A stretch of 64,000 nucleotides of DNA from Achromobacter arsenitoxydans SY8 (GCF_000236785.1 NZ_AGUF01000031.1:1-64000); one strand, 5' to 3'. Numbered from the stretch's first letter, positions 48,237 to 57,492 are shown. Program-made: numbers and translations. Notes: generated by a model not told the origin, from the sequence alone.

Positions 48237-49667
48237 ATGAAAACACTGCACACCGACATCGCCGTGATCGGCGCCGGCACCGCCGGCCTGGCTGCTTACC
48301 GTGCCGCCAAGGCTGCGGGCCTGCGCGCGCTGCTCATCGAGGGCGGCCCCTATGGCACCACCTGCGCCCGCGTGGGCTGCATGCCGTCCAAGCTGCTGAT
48401 CGCGGCGGCCGAGGCGGCGCATGCCGCCGCGCATACCGAAGCGTTCGGCGTGCACGTCGGCGGCGAGATCTCCGTCGACGGCGCCGAAGTGATGGATCGG
48501 GTCAAGCGCGAACGCGACCGCTTCGTGGGCTTCGTGCTGGAGGGGGTGGAGAACATCCCCTCGCAGGACAAGCTGCGCGGCTACGCCAGGTTCGTGTCCG
48601 ATACGGTGTTGCGCGTGGACGACCACACCGAAATTCAGGCCTCGCGCGTAGTGATCGCCACGGGCTCGCGTCCGTCCGTGCCCGCGCCTTTCCTCGCGCT
48701 GGGCGACCGCCTCGTCGTGAACGACGACGTGTTTGCGTGGGACGAGCTGCCGAACCGCGTGGCCGTGTTCGGGCCGGGCGTGATCGGGCTGGAGCTGGGG
48801 CAGGCCCTGGCGCGCCTGGGCGTGGAAGTGCGCGTGTTCGGCGTGAGCGGCAGCCTGGGCGGCATCAGCGATCCGCAGGTGCGCCAGACGGCCCGCAGGA
48901 TTTTTCAGCGCGAGTTCTATCTGGACCCGGACGCCCGCGTGCTGGAAACCACGCGCGTCGGCGATGAAGTGGAGATTCGGTATATCGCGCTGGACAACAG
49001 CGAGCGTACCGAGCGCTTCGACTACGCGCTGGTCGCCACCGGCCGCCGCCCCAATATCGACGGCCTGGGCCTGGAAAACACGTCGCTGAAGCTCAATGCC
49101 CAGGGCGTGCCGCTGTTCGACCGGCAGACGATGCAGGCGGGCAACTCGCCCATCTTCATCGCAGGCGATGCCAATGCCGACGCGCCGCTGCTGCATGAAG
49201 CGGCCGACGAAGGACGCATCGCGGGCGAAAACGCAGCGCGCTTTCCCGACGTTCGGCAAGGCTTGCGGCGTGCGCCGCTGGGCGTGGTGTTTTCGGATCC
49301 GCAGATCGCGCTGGCGGGCGAAAGCCATGCGCGTCTGGTGCCGGGCACGTTTGTCACGGGCGCGGTGGACTTCAGCGATCAGGGACGTTCGCGCGTCATG
49401 CTGAAGAACCGGGGCATGCTGCACGTCTATGCGGATATCGAGACCGGCCGCTTCCTTGGCGCGGAGATGGTCGGCCCCAGCGCCGAGCATATCGGCCACC
49501 TGCTGGCCTGGGCGGTGCAACAGGAACTGACGGTGGCGCGGATGCTGGAGATGCCGTTCTACCATCCCGTGATCGAGGAAGGCTTGCGCACCGCCTTGCG
49601 CGACGCGGCGTCCAAGCTGGCGCTGGCGCAGGAAGCGCTGCGCCAATCCGCCGCCGAAACGGTCTGA
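48237..49667 (+). CDS. Dihydrolipoamide dehydrogenase-like pyridine nucleotide-disulfide oxidoreductase
   Basis: The 476-residue flavoprotein has the FAD motif GAGTAGLAAYRAAKAAG, a redox-active disulfide CARVGCMPSK (about residues 43-52), the NAD(P)-binding GPGVIGLELGQAL, and the C-terminal His-Glu pair HPVIEEGLR. These features place it near dihydrolipoyl dehydrogenases. The active-site spacing (CxxxxC) matches Lpd, but there is no linked pdh or ogdh gene, so it may be an E3 paralogue with another partner. A GGGGGATACC sequence precedes ATG 48237. Confidence 0.88.
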   Translation: MKTLHTDIAVIGAGTAGLAAYRAAKAAGLRALLIEGGPYGTTCARVGCMPSKLLIAAAEAAHAAAHTEAFGVHVGGEISVDGAEVMDRVKRERDRFVGFVLEGVENIPSQDKLRGYARFVSDTVLRVDDHTEIQASRVVIATGSRPSVPAPFLALGDRLVVNDDVFAWDELPNRVAVFGPGVIGLELGQALARLGVEVRVFGVSGSLGGISDPQVRQTARRIFQREFYLDPDARVLETTRVGDEVEIRYIALDNSERTERFDYALVATGRRPNIDGLGLENTSLKLNAQGVPLFDRQTMQAGNSPIFIAGDANADAPLLHEAADEGRIAGENAARFPDVRQGLRRAPLGVVFSDPQIALAGESHARLVPGTFVTGAVDFSDQGRSRVMLKNRGMLHVYADIETGRFLGAEMVGPSAEHIGHLLAWAVQQELTVARMLEMPFYHPVIEEGLRTALRDAASKLALAQEALRQSAAETV

Positions 49668-49679
49668 CTCGCCTAAAGT

Positions 49680-49712
49680 ACAAGGGCCGCGCTCGTAGCG
49701 CGGCCCTTGTCG
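49680..49712. terminator. Bidirectional hairpin between the convergent Lpd-like and rlmJ genes
   Basis: The perfect 14-bp stem ACAAGGGCCGCGCT and its complement with loop CGT lies between the stops. U-rich tails are short. Confidence 0.8.
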
Positions 49713-49737
49713 CTGGCGGGCGCGGACGCGCCGCCGC

Positions 49738-50628
49738 TCAGTCGTCCGAGTGTTTCTTGGGGACGGGGAAGGGGTTCTCGCGGAACTGCAGCGTGAAGCC
49801 TGCCCGCTCGTCCTGCGCCAGCTCGCGCGCCAGATAAGGCATGGCTTGCTTGAGCGCGTCGTGCAGCGTCCAGGGCGGGTTGATGAGGAACATGCCGCTG
49901 CCGTGCAGGCCGTAGCCGTCGATCGTGGCCTTCTTGACGGTCAGCGTGGCGTGCAGCCAGCTCTTGACCTTCAGGTTTTCGAAGTGGCGCGCCATTTCGC
50001 TGGCCTCGCGGCGCTGCACCAGCGGATACCAGATTGCATAAGTGCCCGTGGCGAAGCGCTTGATGCATTCCTTGACGGTCAGCAGCGTGCGCCGGTAGTC
50101 GTGCTTGTCTTCATAGGACGGGTCGATCAGCACCATGCCGCGCCGCGTGGGCGGCGGCAGCAGCGCCTTGACGCCCTCGAAGCCGTCGTCGCCGTAGATC
50201 GTGGTCTGGCGCTGCGCCGCGCGGCCCTGGTGTTCCAGGTTGCCGACCAGCGTGTCGATTTCGGTTGGGTGCATCTCGAACAGGCGCAGCCGGTCCGACG
50301 GGCGCAGCGCGTCCAGCGTCAGCCACGGCGAACCGGGGTAGCGGCGCAACCGGCCGTTCGTGTTGTAGCTGCGGATGCGGTTGACGTATTCGGCCAGGAT
50401 GGGGGGCAGGTCCGTGGCCTCCCACAGGCGGCCGATGCCGTCGGCAAATTCGGAGGTTTTGGCCGCCCAGTCGCTGTCCAGGCTGTAGAGGCCGGCGCCT
50501 GCATGGGTGTCGATGACCCAGTAGGGCGCGTCCTTTTTGTTGAAGTAGTCCAGGGTGTGGACCAGGATGGCGTGCTTGAGCACGTCGGCATGGTTGCCGG
50601 CGTGAAAGGCGTGACGGTAGCTGAACAC
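49738..50628 (-). CDS. rlmJ: 23S rRNA (adenine(2030)-N6)-methyltransferase RlmJ
   Basis: The 296-residue protein starts MFSYRHAFHAGNHADVLKH, a family hallmark, and has DTHAGAGLYSL (SAM site) and the catalytic VLIDPSYE, where the DPxY replaces the usual DPPY. It methylates A2030 of 23S rRNA. The C-terminal part carries GSGMFLINPPW. It is encoded 12 bases after ugpQ in the same direction and probably shares a transcript with it. Confidence 0.93.
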   Translation of the reverse strand: MFSYRHAFHAGNHADVLKHAILVHTLDYFNKKDAPYWVIDTHAGAGLYSLDSDWAAKTSEFADGIGRLWEATDLPPILAEYVNRIRSYNTNGRLRRYPGSPWLTLDALRPSDRLRLFEMHPTEIDTLVGNLEHQGRAAQRQTTIYGDDGFEGVKALLPPPTRRGMVLIDPSYEDKHDYRRTLLTVKECIKRFATGTYAIWYPLVQRREASEMARHFENLKVKSWLHATLTVKKATIDGYGLHGSGMFLINPPWTLHDALKQAMPYLARELAQDERAGFTLQFRENPFPVPKKHSDD

Positions 50629-50640
50629 GGGTCTTCTGCC

Positions 50641-51390
50641 TCAGGCGGCGGGCCGGATCGCGGCCAGCTCGTCGGTGAAAATGCCGTCGATGCCCCAGTC
50701 CAGCAGCAGGCGGGCGCGCTCGGGGTCGTTGACGGTCCAGGCGGCGATGCGATAGCCGGCGGCATGCACGGCGTCGATCAGTTCGCGGGTGGCGTCCTTT
50801 TGGTTGATGTTCAGGGCCACGCAGTCGTACTTGGCCAGCCGTTCGCGCCAGTCGGCCGGCACTTTTTCGACCAGCAGGGCGCGCGGCAGCTCGGGCGCGG
50901 CCTTGCGCGCGGCCGCAAGCGCTTCCTCGGCGAACGAGGACAGCAGCGGGGCCGTGTCCGCACCTTGCCACAACTGGCGGGCGGCCAGCGCGACGGCGCG
51001 GCCGGTTTCGGCTTCGCGTCCGGGGCAGGGCTTGATCTCGACGTTGCTGGCGATGCCGTTGGCGACCGTATAGCGGGCGACTGCGGCAAAGGTCGGCAGG
51101 GGTTCGCCGGCGTAGGCGGCCGAATGCCAGCCCCCGAAGTCCAGCTGGGCGAGTTCGGCATAGGGCTTGGCCGCGGCCGGACCCTGGCCATTGGACGTGC
51201 GGTCGACGTCGTCGTCGTGCATCAGCACCAGCACGTTGTCGCTGCTGAGCTTCACGTCGTATTCGAACATCGTGAAGCCGTGCGCGGCGCCCACGCGCAT
51301 CGCGGCCAGGGTGTTCTCCGGCGCCAGACGGCCGCCGCCGCGATGCGCGATGTAACGGGAGTAGGGCCAGGAGGGAAGGTTTGCGGTCAT
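50641..51390 (-). CDS. ugpQ: Glycerophosphodiester phosphodiesterase UgpQ
   Basis: The 249-residue enzyme hydrolyses glycerophosphodiesters to glycerol-3-phosphate and an alcohol. It has the GDPD TIM-barrel features: AHRGGGRLAPENTLAAM (catalytic His), FEYDVKLSSD with the metal ligand Glu, MHDDDVDRTSNG (second catalytic His) and VEIKPCPG. There is no signal peptide, so it acts in the cytoplasm. The gene is not linked to ugpBAEC here. A short gap separates it from rlmJ. Confidence 0.93.
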   Translation of the reverse strand: MTANLPSWPYSRYIAHRGGGRLAPENTLAAMRVGAAHGFTMFEYDVKLSSDNVLVLMHDDDVDRTSNGQGPAAAKPYAELAQLDFGGWHSAAYAGEPLPTFAAVARYTVANGIASNVEIKPCPGREAETGRAVALAARQLWQGADTAPLLSSFAEEALAAARKAAPELPRALLVEKVPADWRERLAKYDCVALNINQKDATRELIDAVHAAGYRIAAWTVNDPERARLLLDWGIDGIFTDELAAIRPAA

Positions 51391-51474
51391 TTCGGTGCTG
51401 CTTTCGGGTTCTTTTTGGGACAGGTTGCAAGGATACCCTGTTCTCAGGGCGCGCTTCCTGTCCCGGACCGAGGC

Positions 51475-52767
51475 CTATTTCATCGGCGCCTTGTCCTGCG
51501 AGACGTCCATGATCATCCGCGTGGCCAGGTACAGGCGGGGCACGATGCTGTTGATCTGGATGTATTCGGCGTCGTTGGAGTGGGCGCCAAAGCCGCTCAG
51601 CCCCATGCCTTCGATGACGGGGCCGCGGGCCTTCAAGGCGGCAAACGCGGCATCGGTGCCGCCGCCGCTGGCGCGGTCCACCACCTTCATGGGCAGGTCG
51701 AGTTCCTTGTAGATCTGGACCCCGTGCTGGGCCAGCGCGCGCGAGGCGGCCGTCGCCTCGAGCGGCGGGCGGCGCACTTCGAATTTGACGCTCACTTTGG
51801 ACTCGGGCAGCAGCTTTTTCTGGACCCGCTCTTCCAGCGTCCGGGCCAGGGCGTCGAAGTCGGACACGCGCAGCGCCCGGGCGTCGCCCTGCGCGGTGGC
51901 CAGACCCGGGATGACGTTGCGGTTGGTGCCGGCCTGCGCGACGGTCCAGTTCAGCTTCAGGCCGTCTTCGGGCTTGGACAGCTTGTCCAGCTGAAGCAGC
52001 TGATGTGACAGTTCATACAACGCGTTGACGCCGCCTTCCGGGCGGGCGCCGGCATGCGAGGTCTTGCCTTGCACGGTCAGGTAGGCCGCGCCAATGCCGC
52101 TGGTCGCCAGGGTCAGGCGCGGCTCCATGCCGCCGCCCTCGAAGGAGAACACGGCGTCCTGGTCGGCGCCCAGGCGCGTGATGGTGCTGCGGGCGCCGGG
52201 CGAGCTGATTTCCTCATCGCCGTTGATCAGCACCGTCAGGGTGCCGTAGTCGGCAAAGCCCAGGCCCTTCAGCATCGCCAGGGTGTGGATGATGGCGGCC
52301 ACGCCGTGCTTGTCGTCGGCGATGCCCAGTCCGTAGGCCCTGTCGCCGTCCACGCGGAAGGGCTGGTCCTTGAGCATGCCATTGCGGTAGACGGTGTCCA
52401 TGTGCGCGATCAGCATGATTTTCTTGCTGCCGCTGCCCTTGAATTCGGCGTGAACCATCGGGCCGACCTTTTTGGGCGTGTCGTCCAGCCGGAAAACGTC
52501 GGTGGGCGCGATGATCTCCACCGTCCCGCCCAGCGCCTTGAGCCGGTCGCGGATCAGTTCGGCGATGCGCTCCACGCCTTCGACGTCCTTGCTGCCTGAT
52601 TCGATGTTGACCAGGTCGCGCATGGTGTCCAGCATGGCCTGCTGTTGCCCCTTGGCTGCCTCGTGCACGGCGGCCACGGGGGCGGCGAGCGCCGCGTGGG
52701 CGCTCCCCAGGAAAGCCAGGGCCAGGCAGGTTCTCAGGATATGCAGGCGGGGAGGCGTGAGCGGCAT
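51475..52767 (-). CDS. Exported M20-family metallopeptidase (carboxypeptidase G2-like)
   Basis: The 430-residue protein has a signal peptide ending HAALAA (about residue 29) and the M20 di-zinc site: HMDTVYRNG, GIADDKHGVAA, NGDEEISSPGA with the catalytic Glu, and a lid domain. The closest match by pattern is glutamate carboxypeptidase (CPG2), which releases C-terminal glutamate from folates and peptides in the periplasm. The substrate is not certain. The gene is on the minus strand, opposite to ppiD, across a 360-base gap. Confidence 0.88.
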   Translation of the reverse strand: MPLTPPRLHILRTCLALAFLGSAHAALAAPVAAVHEAAKGQQQAMLDTMRDLVNIESGSKDVEGVERIAELIRDRLKALGGTVEIIAPTDVFRLDDTPKKVGPMVHAEFKGSGSKKIMLIAHMDTVYRNGMLKDQPFRVDGDRAYGLGIADDKHGVAAIIHTLAMLKGLGFADYGTLTVLINGDEEISSPGARSTITRLGADQDAVFSFEGGGMEPRLTLATSGIGAAYLTVQGKTSHAGARPEGGVNALYELSHQLLQLDKLSKPEDGLKLNWTVAQAGTNRNVIPGLATAQGDARALRVSDFDALARTLEERVQKKLLPESKVSVKFEVRRPPLEATAASRALAQHGVQIYKELDLPMKVVDRASGGGTDAAFAALKARGPVIEGMGLSGFGAHSNDAEYIQINSIVPRLYLATRMIMDVSQDKAPMK

Positions 52768-53127
52768 CAGTGGTTACCTTTAAGCGTGCGATGAGGGAAG
52801 AGCCGGCCGTGGACCGGCCCGTGGGCCGCCGCGGGTGCGGGCTAACCCTGAGGCCACGATACGGGGGGGCGGGTGGGGCGGAAATGGTGATTTCCCGGGT
52901 TGACGGCGGGGGGTATCCGTGGGGACGGCTGACCCGGGCGGCGGCCCTTGTCTCTTTCAGGCGCGCCGCAGCGCCTTCATGAATGAGAAATGGTAAAATC
53001 CGCGGGCTGACCCGGTAACAAAGCAACAACAACCGGTATGGGAATAGGGCGAATCGAGTTCGCCTTTTTTTATGCGTTTTCGTGCGGCCCCGGGCGTAAC
53101 CCCCCGGAGCGCGGCAACAGGGATTCC
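52768..53127. other. Divergent gap between the M20 peptidase gene and ppiD
   Basis: These 360 bases contain no gene. The last 140 bases hold TAAAAT (52994-52999), a potential -10 without a good -35, a short dyad (CCGGT/ACCGG at 53010-53037) and the intrinsic terminator before ppiD. The rest is GC-rich without clear features. Confidence 0.55.
53046..53071 (+). terminator. Intrinsic terminator or attenuator in the leader of ppiD
   Basis: The stem GGCGAA/TTCGCC with a TCGAG loop is followed by TTTTTTT, 57 bases before the ppiD ATG. It may end transcripts from upstream or regulate ppiD. Confidence 0.75.
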
Positions 53128-55092
53128 ATGTTCGAATTTATTCGCAGCCATCGGCGCTGGATGCAGTTCATCCTGCTGCTTCTGATTGTGCCGTCCTTCT
53201 TCCTGGTCGGGATTCAAGGCTATGACAGCTTCATGCGTCAGGAGCCTGAGCTGGCCACGGTCGCCGGCCAGCCGATCTCACGCGCCGAGTTTGACCAGGC
53301 GCACCGCAACCAGCTGGAGCAGTTCCGCCAGCGCCTGGGCGCGCAGTTTGACCCGGCCGTGATCGACACGCCCGCGCTGCGCGAGGCCCTGCTGAACCAG
53401 CTCATCAACCAGCGCCTCCTGGCCAACGTGGCCTCGGACAACCGCTTCTCGGTCTCCGACGAAACGCTGCGCAACACCATCGCCGCCATCCCGGAAGTCC
53501 AGGACAACGGCCGCTTTTCGCCCGAGCGCTATCGCCAGGTGCTGGCCGCGCAGGGCATGTCCCCGACCTCGTTCGAAGCCGGCCTGCGCCGCGATCTGGC
53601 CGTGGCCCGCGTGCTCGAGCCCGTCGGCCAATCGGCCCGCGCGCCGGCCGAAGTCGTGTCGTCGCTGGAATCGGCCCTGACGCAGAACCGTACGGTCCAG
53701 CTGCGCCACTTCGCCGCTGCCGATTACCGGTCGCAAGTCACCGTCGCGCCCGCCGACATCCAGGCCTGGTACGACGCCAACAAGCAGCAATTGCAGGTTC
53801 CGGAGCAGGTCCAGGTCCAATACGTGGTCCTGGACGAGGCCGCCGCCACGCAAGGCGTGCAGGTCAAGGACGAGGACCTGGCTTCGTACTACGAACAAAA
53901 CAAGAACCGCTTCGGCACGCCGGAACGCCGCCGCGCCAGCCACATCATGATCGAGCTGGCGCCGGGCGCATCTGAAGATGCGCGCAAGGCCGCCCGCGCC
54001 AAGGCCGAAGACGTGGCCAAGCAAGCAGCCGCCAATCCGTCGCAGTTCGCCGAACTGGCCAAGAAGTTCTCCCAGGACGCGGGCTCGGCGTCCAAGGGCG
54101 GCGACCTGGACTGGATCGCCCCCGGCTCCCAGCCCGCCGCGCTGGACAAGGCCATTTTCAGCCTGGCCCAGGGTCAGGTGTCGGGCGTGATCGAAAGCCC
54201 GTTCGGCCTGCACATCGTGAAGGTCACCGAGATCCACCCGTCGGCCATCAAGCCGATGGCCGAGGTCAAGGACCAGATCACCGCCGAAGTCCGCAAGCAG
54301 ATCGCCGCCCAGCGCTTTTCGGAAATGGCCACCCAGCTGAACAAGCAGGTGTACGACCAGCGCGACAGCCTGCAGCCCGCCGCCGACGCGGTCGGCCTGA
54401 AGCTGCGCACCGCCTCGGGCGTGACGCGCGAAGGCCTGCTGCCGGCCGCCAGCGTCGGCCCGGGCTCCGCCGCCGACAGCCCCGATGCCGCGCTGCTGGA
54501 CAACCCGCGCGTGCGCCAGGTGCTGTTCTCGCCCGACGTGCTGCGTGAAAAGCAGAATTCGGGCGTGATCGAACTGGCGCCGGATACGATGCTGGCCGTG
54601 CGTGTTGCGGCGGTCGAGCCGGCCCACGTGCCGCCGCTGGACAAGGTCAGCGATCTCATCCGCGGCAAGCTGCTGGACGAGCGTTCAGCCGAAGCCGCGA
54701 AGAAGGCCGGCGAAGCCGCGTTGGCGGCCGACAAGGCCAATCCCGCTGCCGCGCCCGAGGGCTTCGCGCCCGCCGTCGTCGTGTCGCGCCAGGATCCCAA
54801 GGACCTGCCGCGCCAGGTGCTGGACGCCGTGATGCGTCTGCCTGCGGCTCAACTGCCGGCCTACGCCGGTGTGCAGGCCGGTGCGGACTACACGCTGGTT
54901 CGCGTTGAGAAGGTCGAGGCCGGCAAGACGGAAGCCGCCGACAAGGAGCGCCTGGCGCAGCAGTTGTCGGGCGCCTGGGGCCAGGCCGAAAACGAAGCCA
55001 TGATCCGCATGCTGCGCGAAGAGTACAAGGTGAATGTGCTGCCGGCCGCCGCAGACGTCATCCGCGGCGATCAGCCGCAGGCCGCGGGCTGA
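53128..55092 (+). CDS. ppiD: Periplasmic folding chaperone PpiD (SurA N-terminal/parvulin)
   Basis: The 654-residue protein is anchored by one N-terminal segment (about residues 12-35) and has a SurA-like N-terminal chaperone domain followed by a parvulin domain near residues 270-370 (ASHIMIELAPGA, FSQDAGSASKGGDLDWIAPG, ESPFGLHIVKVTEI). PpiD sits at the SecYEG translocon and helps new outer-membrane and periplasmic proteins. ATG 53128 is preferred because upstream codons cross the leader terminator. Typical neighbours lon and hupB are absent on this side. Confidence 0.93.
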   Translation: MFEFIRSHRRWMQFILLLLIVPSFFLVGIQGYDSFMRQEPELATVAGQPISRAEFDQAHRNQLEQFRQRLGAQFDPAVIDTPALREALLNQLINQRLLANVASDNRFSVSDETLRNTIAAIPEVQDNGRFSPERYRQVLAAQGMSPTSFEAGLRRDLAVARVLEPVGQSARAPAEVVSSLESALTQNRTVQLRHFAAADYRSQVTVAPADIQAWYDANKQQLQVPEQVQVQYVVLDEAAATQGVQVKDEDLASYYEQNKNRFGTPERRRASHIMIELAPGASEDARKAARAKAEDVAKQAAANPSQFAELAKKFSQDAGSASKGGDLDWIAPGSQPAALDKAIFSLAQGQVSGVIESPFGLHIVKVTEIHPSAIKPMAEVKDQITAEVRKQIAAQRFSEMATQLNKQVYDQRDSLQPAADAVGLKLRTASGVTREGLLPAASVGPGSAADSPDAALLDNPRVRQVLFSPDVLREKQNSGVIELAPDTMLAVRVAAVEPAHVPPLDKVSDLIRGKLLDERSAEAAKKAGEAALAADKANPAAAPEGFAPAVVVSRQDPKDLPRQVLDAVMRLPAAQLPAYAGVQAGADYTLVRVEKVEAGKTEAADKERLAQQLSGAWGQAENEAMIRMLREEYKVNVLPAAADVIRGDQPQAAG

Positions 55093-55135
55093 CCCTCCCA
55101 CGGCCAGGGCCTGTCCGCCAGCCGGCGCGCAGGCC

Positions 55136-55783
55136 CTAGTTCAACAGCGGCCGCAGCGTCGGCCACACGTTGTCCAGCAATTGAGGCTGGGCATCCTCGT
55201 TCGGATGGATGCCGTCGGCCTGGAACATCGCCCGGTTCGTTGCAATGCCTTCCATCAGGAAGGGCACGAGCCGGGCGTTTTCGTCTTTGGCAACCTTTGG
55301 GAACACCGCCGCGAAGCGCTCGGCGTAGTCGCGGCCGTAGTTGGGCGGAATCTGCATGCCGACGATCAGCACGTCGGCGTCGGCCTTGCGGGCGGCTTGC
55401 GCCATGGCGCGCAGGTTCTGCTCGGTCATGTTCAGCGGTAGTCCGCGCAGCGCATCATTTGCGCCCAGTTCCAGCACGACCACCGCGGGCGCATGCTGGC
55501 GCAGCAGCGCGGGCAGCCGCGCGACGCCGCCGCTGGTCGTGTCGCCGCTGATGCTGGCGTTGACCACCTTGAACTTCGGGTATTGTTCGGAAACCCTTGC
55601 GGACAGCAGGGGCACCCAGCCTGTCCCGCGCTTGATGCCATACTCGGCGGACAGGCTGTCGCCAACCACCAGCACGGTGCGCGGCGCGGAACCCTGGGCC
55701 GCCGCGGCGGTCTGAGCGTGGGCGGGCGCCACCATGGCGGTGGCCAGGGCGGACACAAGAAGCAGATGGGAAAATAGGCGCAT
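55136..55783 (-). CDS. tesA: Arylesterase / lysophospholipase TesA (SGNH hydrolase)
   Basis: The 215-residue protein has a signal peptide ending AHA (about residue 24) and the SGNH blocks: GDSLSAEYG with the nucleophile Ser, the Gly in SGDTTSGG, LGANDALRG, and DGIHPNEDAQ. It resembles E. coli TesA, a periplasmic thioesterase, arylesterase and lysophospholipase L1. The ATG (complement of CAT at 55781-55783) overlaps the start of the divergent ATPase gene, as in the classical tesA-ybbA pair. Confidence 0.92.
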   Translation of the reverse strand: MRLFSHLLLVSALATAMVAPAHAQTAAAAQGSAPRTVLVVGDSLSAEYGIKRGTGWVPLLSARVSEQYPKFKVVNASISGDTTSGGVARLPALLRQHAPAVVVLELGANDALRGLPLNMTEQNLRAMAQAARKADADVLIVGMQIPPNYGRDYAERFAAVFPKVAKDENARLVPFLMEGIATNRAMFQADGIHPNEDAQPQLLDNVWPTLRPLLN

Positions 55784-56459
55784 GGATAGCAATAATTCGA
55801 TCGTGGTGAAAGGGCTGGGCAAGCGGGTGGCCGATGCCGGCGGGACGCTGTCTATCCTGGAAGGCATTGATTTTACGGTCGAGGCGGGCAGCGCCGTGGC
55901 AATCACGGGCAGCTCGGGATCGGGCAAGTCGACCCTTCTGGGACTGCTGGCCGGGCTGGATGTTCCCAGCATGGGTAGCGTACACCTGGCCGGCCAGGAT
56001 CTGTTCGCGCTGGACGAGGACGGCCGCGCGCGCCTGCGGGCCAATCACGTGGGCTTCGTGTTCCAGTCGTTTCAGCTATTGCCCAATCTCACCGCGCTAG
56101 AAAACGTGATGCTGCCGCTGGAGCTGGCGGGTCAGGCGGCGCGCGACGCAGCGCAGGCCATGCTCGAGCGCGTGGGGCTGGGCGCGCGCCTGCATCACTA
56201 TCCGCGCACGCTGTCGGGCGGAGAGCAGCAGCGGGTGTCGCTGGCGCGGGCCTTTGTGGTGCAGCCGGACCTGCTGTTCGCCGACGAACCGACCGGCAGC
56301 CTGGATGCCGCCACGGGCGTGACGGTCATTGACCTGATGTTCGATCTGCACCGCGAGCATGGCACCACCCTGGTGCTGGTGACGCATGATCCGCAGCTGG
56401 CCGCCCGTTGCGGGCGCCAGTTGGTGCTGGCCGGCGGCCGGATGGTCCAGGGCAACTGA
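55782..56459 (+). CDS. ybbA: YbbA-like ABC transporter ATP-binding protein (orphan)
   Basis: The 225-residue ATPase has Walker A GSSGSGKST (about residue 40), LSGGEQQRVSLARAF and Walker B LLFADEPTGSLD, and belongs to the LolD/YbbA group that works with FtsX-like permeases. In E. coli, ybbA is next to the large permease gene ybbP. Here the next gene is on the opposite strand, so no permease is linked. The ATG shares CATG with the tesA start on the other strand. The Shine-Dalgarno is weak (GGGAAAA). Confidence 0.85.
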   Translation: MDSNNSIVVKGLGKRVADAGGTLSILEGIDFTVEAGSAVAITGSSGSGKSTLLGLLAGLDVPSMGSVHLAGQDLFALDEDGRARLRANHVGFVFQSFQLLPNLTALENVMLPLELAGQAARDAAQAMLERVGLGARLHHYPRTLSGGEQQRVSLARAFVVQPDLLFADEPTGSLDAATGVTVIDLMFDLHREHGTTLVLVTHDPQLAARCGRQLVLAGGRMVQGN

Positions 56460-56486
56460 CGCCCCGGCGCACCCAGGCCGGCAGGC

Positions 56487-57470
56487 TTACTTGGACTTCG
56501 CGACGGCCTGGTTCCAGGCCGTCACCACCGCTTCGTAATCAGTAGCGGCCGCTTCCTGGCTGACCGGGAAGATCTTGATGGTCGCCAGGTCCGGCAGCGT
56601 GGTCAGGTTGGCCACGGCCACGTCGGTGCGGGTGGGGCGGCGGAAGTTCTTCACCAGTTGGGCCTCCTGCGACTCCTTGCTCAGCAGGCCATCGTACAGG
56701 GCCTTGGCGGCATCCAGATTCTTGGCGCCCTTGATGATGAACATGCCCTCGGGCGCAAGGTAGCTGCCTTCCGTCGGGTAGACCAGCTTGATTTCCTTCT
56801 GTCCGCCCGCTACGTATTCCTGGGCGGCGTATTCCAGCGTCATGCCCACGGCGTATTCGCCCGCGGCCACGCCCTTGTAGGTCGTGCCCGACGAGGCCGT
56901 GACGACGGCGTTGGCGGCGATCTTGTCCAGGCCTTCCTGGCCGAACTGCTTGTACAGGCCGTACACCAGCATGTAGGCCGTGCCGCTCTTGGACGGGTCG
57001 GTGATGGCGAACTTGTTCTTCCATTGCGGCTGCATCAGGTCGGACCACGTCGCCGGGGCCGGCAGGCCCTTGAGCTGGCGCTCGTTGACCATCATGACCA
57101 TGACATGCACGTTTGTGCCTACCCACAGATCATCGGGGCCGCGGAATTGCGCGGGGATCTTGTCCAGGTCGGCGGGGCGGTAGGGCTGCAGATGCTGGCG
57201 GTAGGCGCCCAGCGTGCCGAAACCGCCGCTCCAGAACAGGTCGCCGCGCGGATTCTGCGATTCGGCTTCGATGCGCTTCATCATGGTGCCCGTGCCGCCG
57301 GTGACGGGCTGCACATTGAGCTTGGGCGACTTCTTCTTCACCGCATCCAGCGCGGTTTCGATGGTTTCGGTGTTGTTCGACGAATAGAGCACGACGTTCT
57401 GGGCGTGGGCCGCGCCCGTTGCCAGGGCCGCGGCCAGGACGCTGTGCTGGAGAAGGTGCTTGAGTTTCAT
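56487..57470 (-). CDS. ABC transporter substrate-binding protein, Fe(III)/FbpA-like
   Basis: The 327-residue protein has a signal peptide ending AHA (about residue 23) and the type-2 fold of the FbpA group: NVVLYSSNNTETIETALDA, GGTGTMMKRIEAESQNPRGD, and SGTAYMLVYGLYKQFG. The consecutive tyrosines that bind iron in FbpA are not obvious, so the ligand could be a phosphonate or another small anion. The gene is read with the permease and ATPase genes upstream, with a 22-base gap to the permease, as the last gene of the operon. Confidence 0.85.
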   Translation of the reverse strand: MKLKHLLQHSVLAAALATGAAHAQNVVLYSSNNTETIETALDAVKKKSPKLNVQPVTGGTGTMMKRIEAESQNPRGDLFWSGGFGTLGAYRQHLQPYRPADLDKIPAQFRGPDDLWVGTNVHVMVMMVNERQLKGLPAPATWSDLMQPQWKNKFAITDPSKSGTAYMLVYGLYKQFGQEGLDKIAANAVVTASSGTTYKGVAAGEYAVGMTLEYAAQEYVAGGQKEIKLVYPTEGSYLAPEGMFIIKGAKNLDAAKALYDGLLSKESQEAQLVKNFRRPTRTDVAVANLTTLPDLATIKIFPVSQEAAATDYEAVVTAWNQAVAKSK

Positions 57471-57492
57471 GGGTAGCCTCTGTGCGAGTGGG

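Noticed and set aside
52768-53127. A tRNA gene in the gap before ppiD
   Set aside because: No cloverleaf, T-loop (GGTTCGAATCC-like) or CCA end could be found; the visible stem is an intrinsic terminator.
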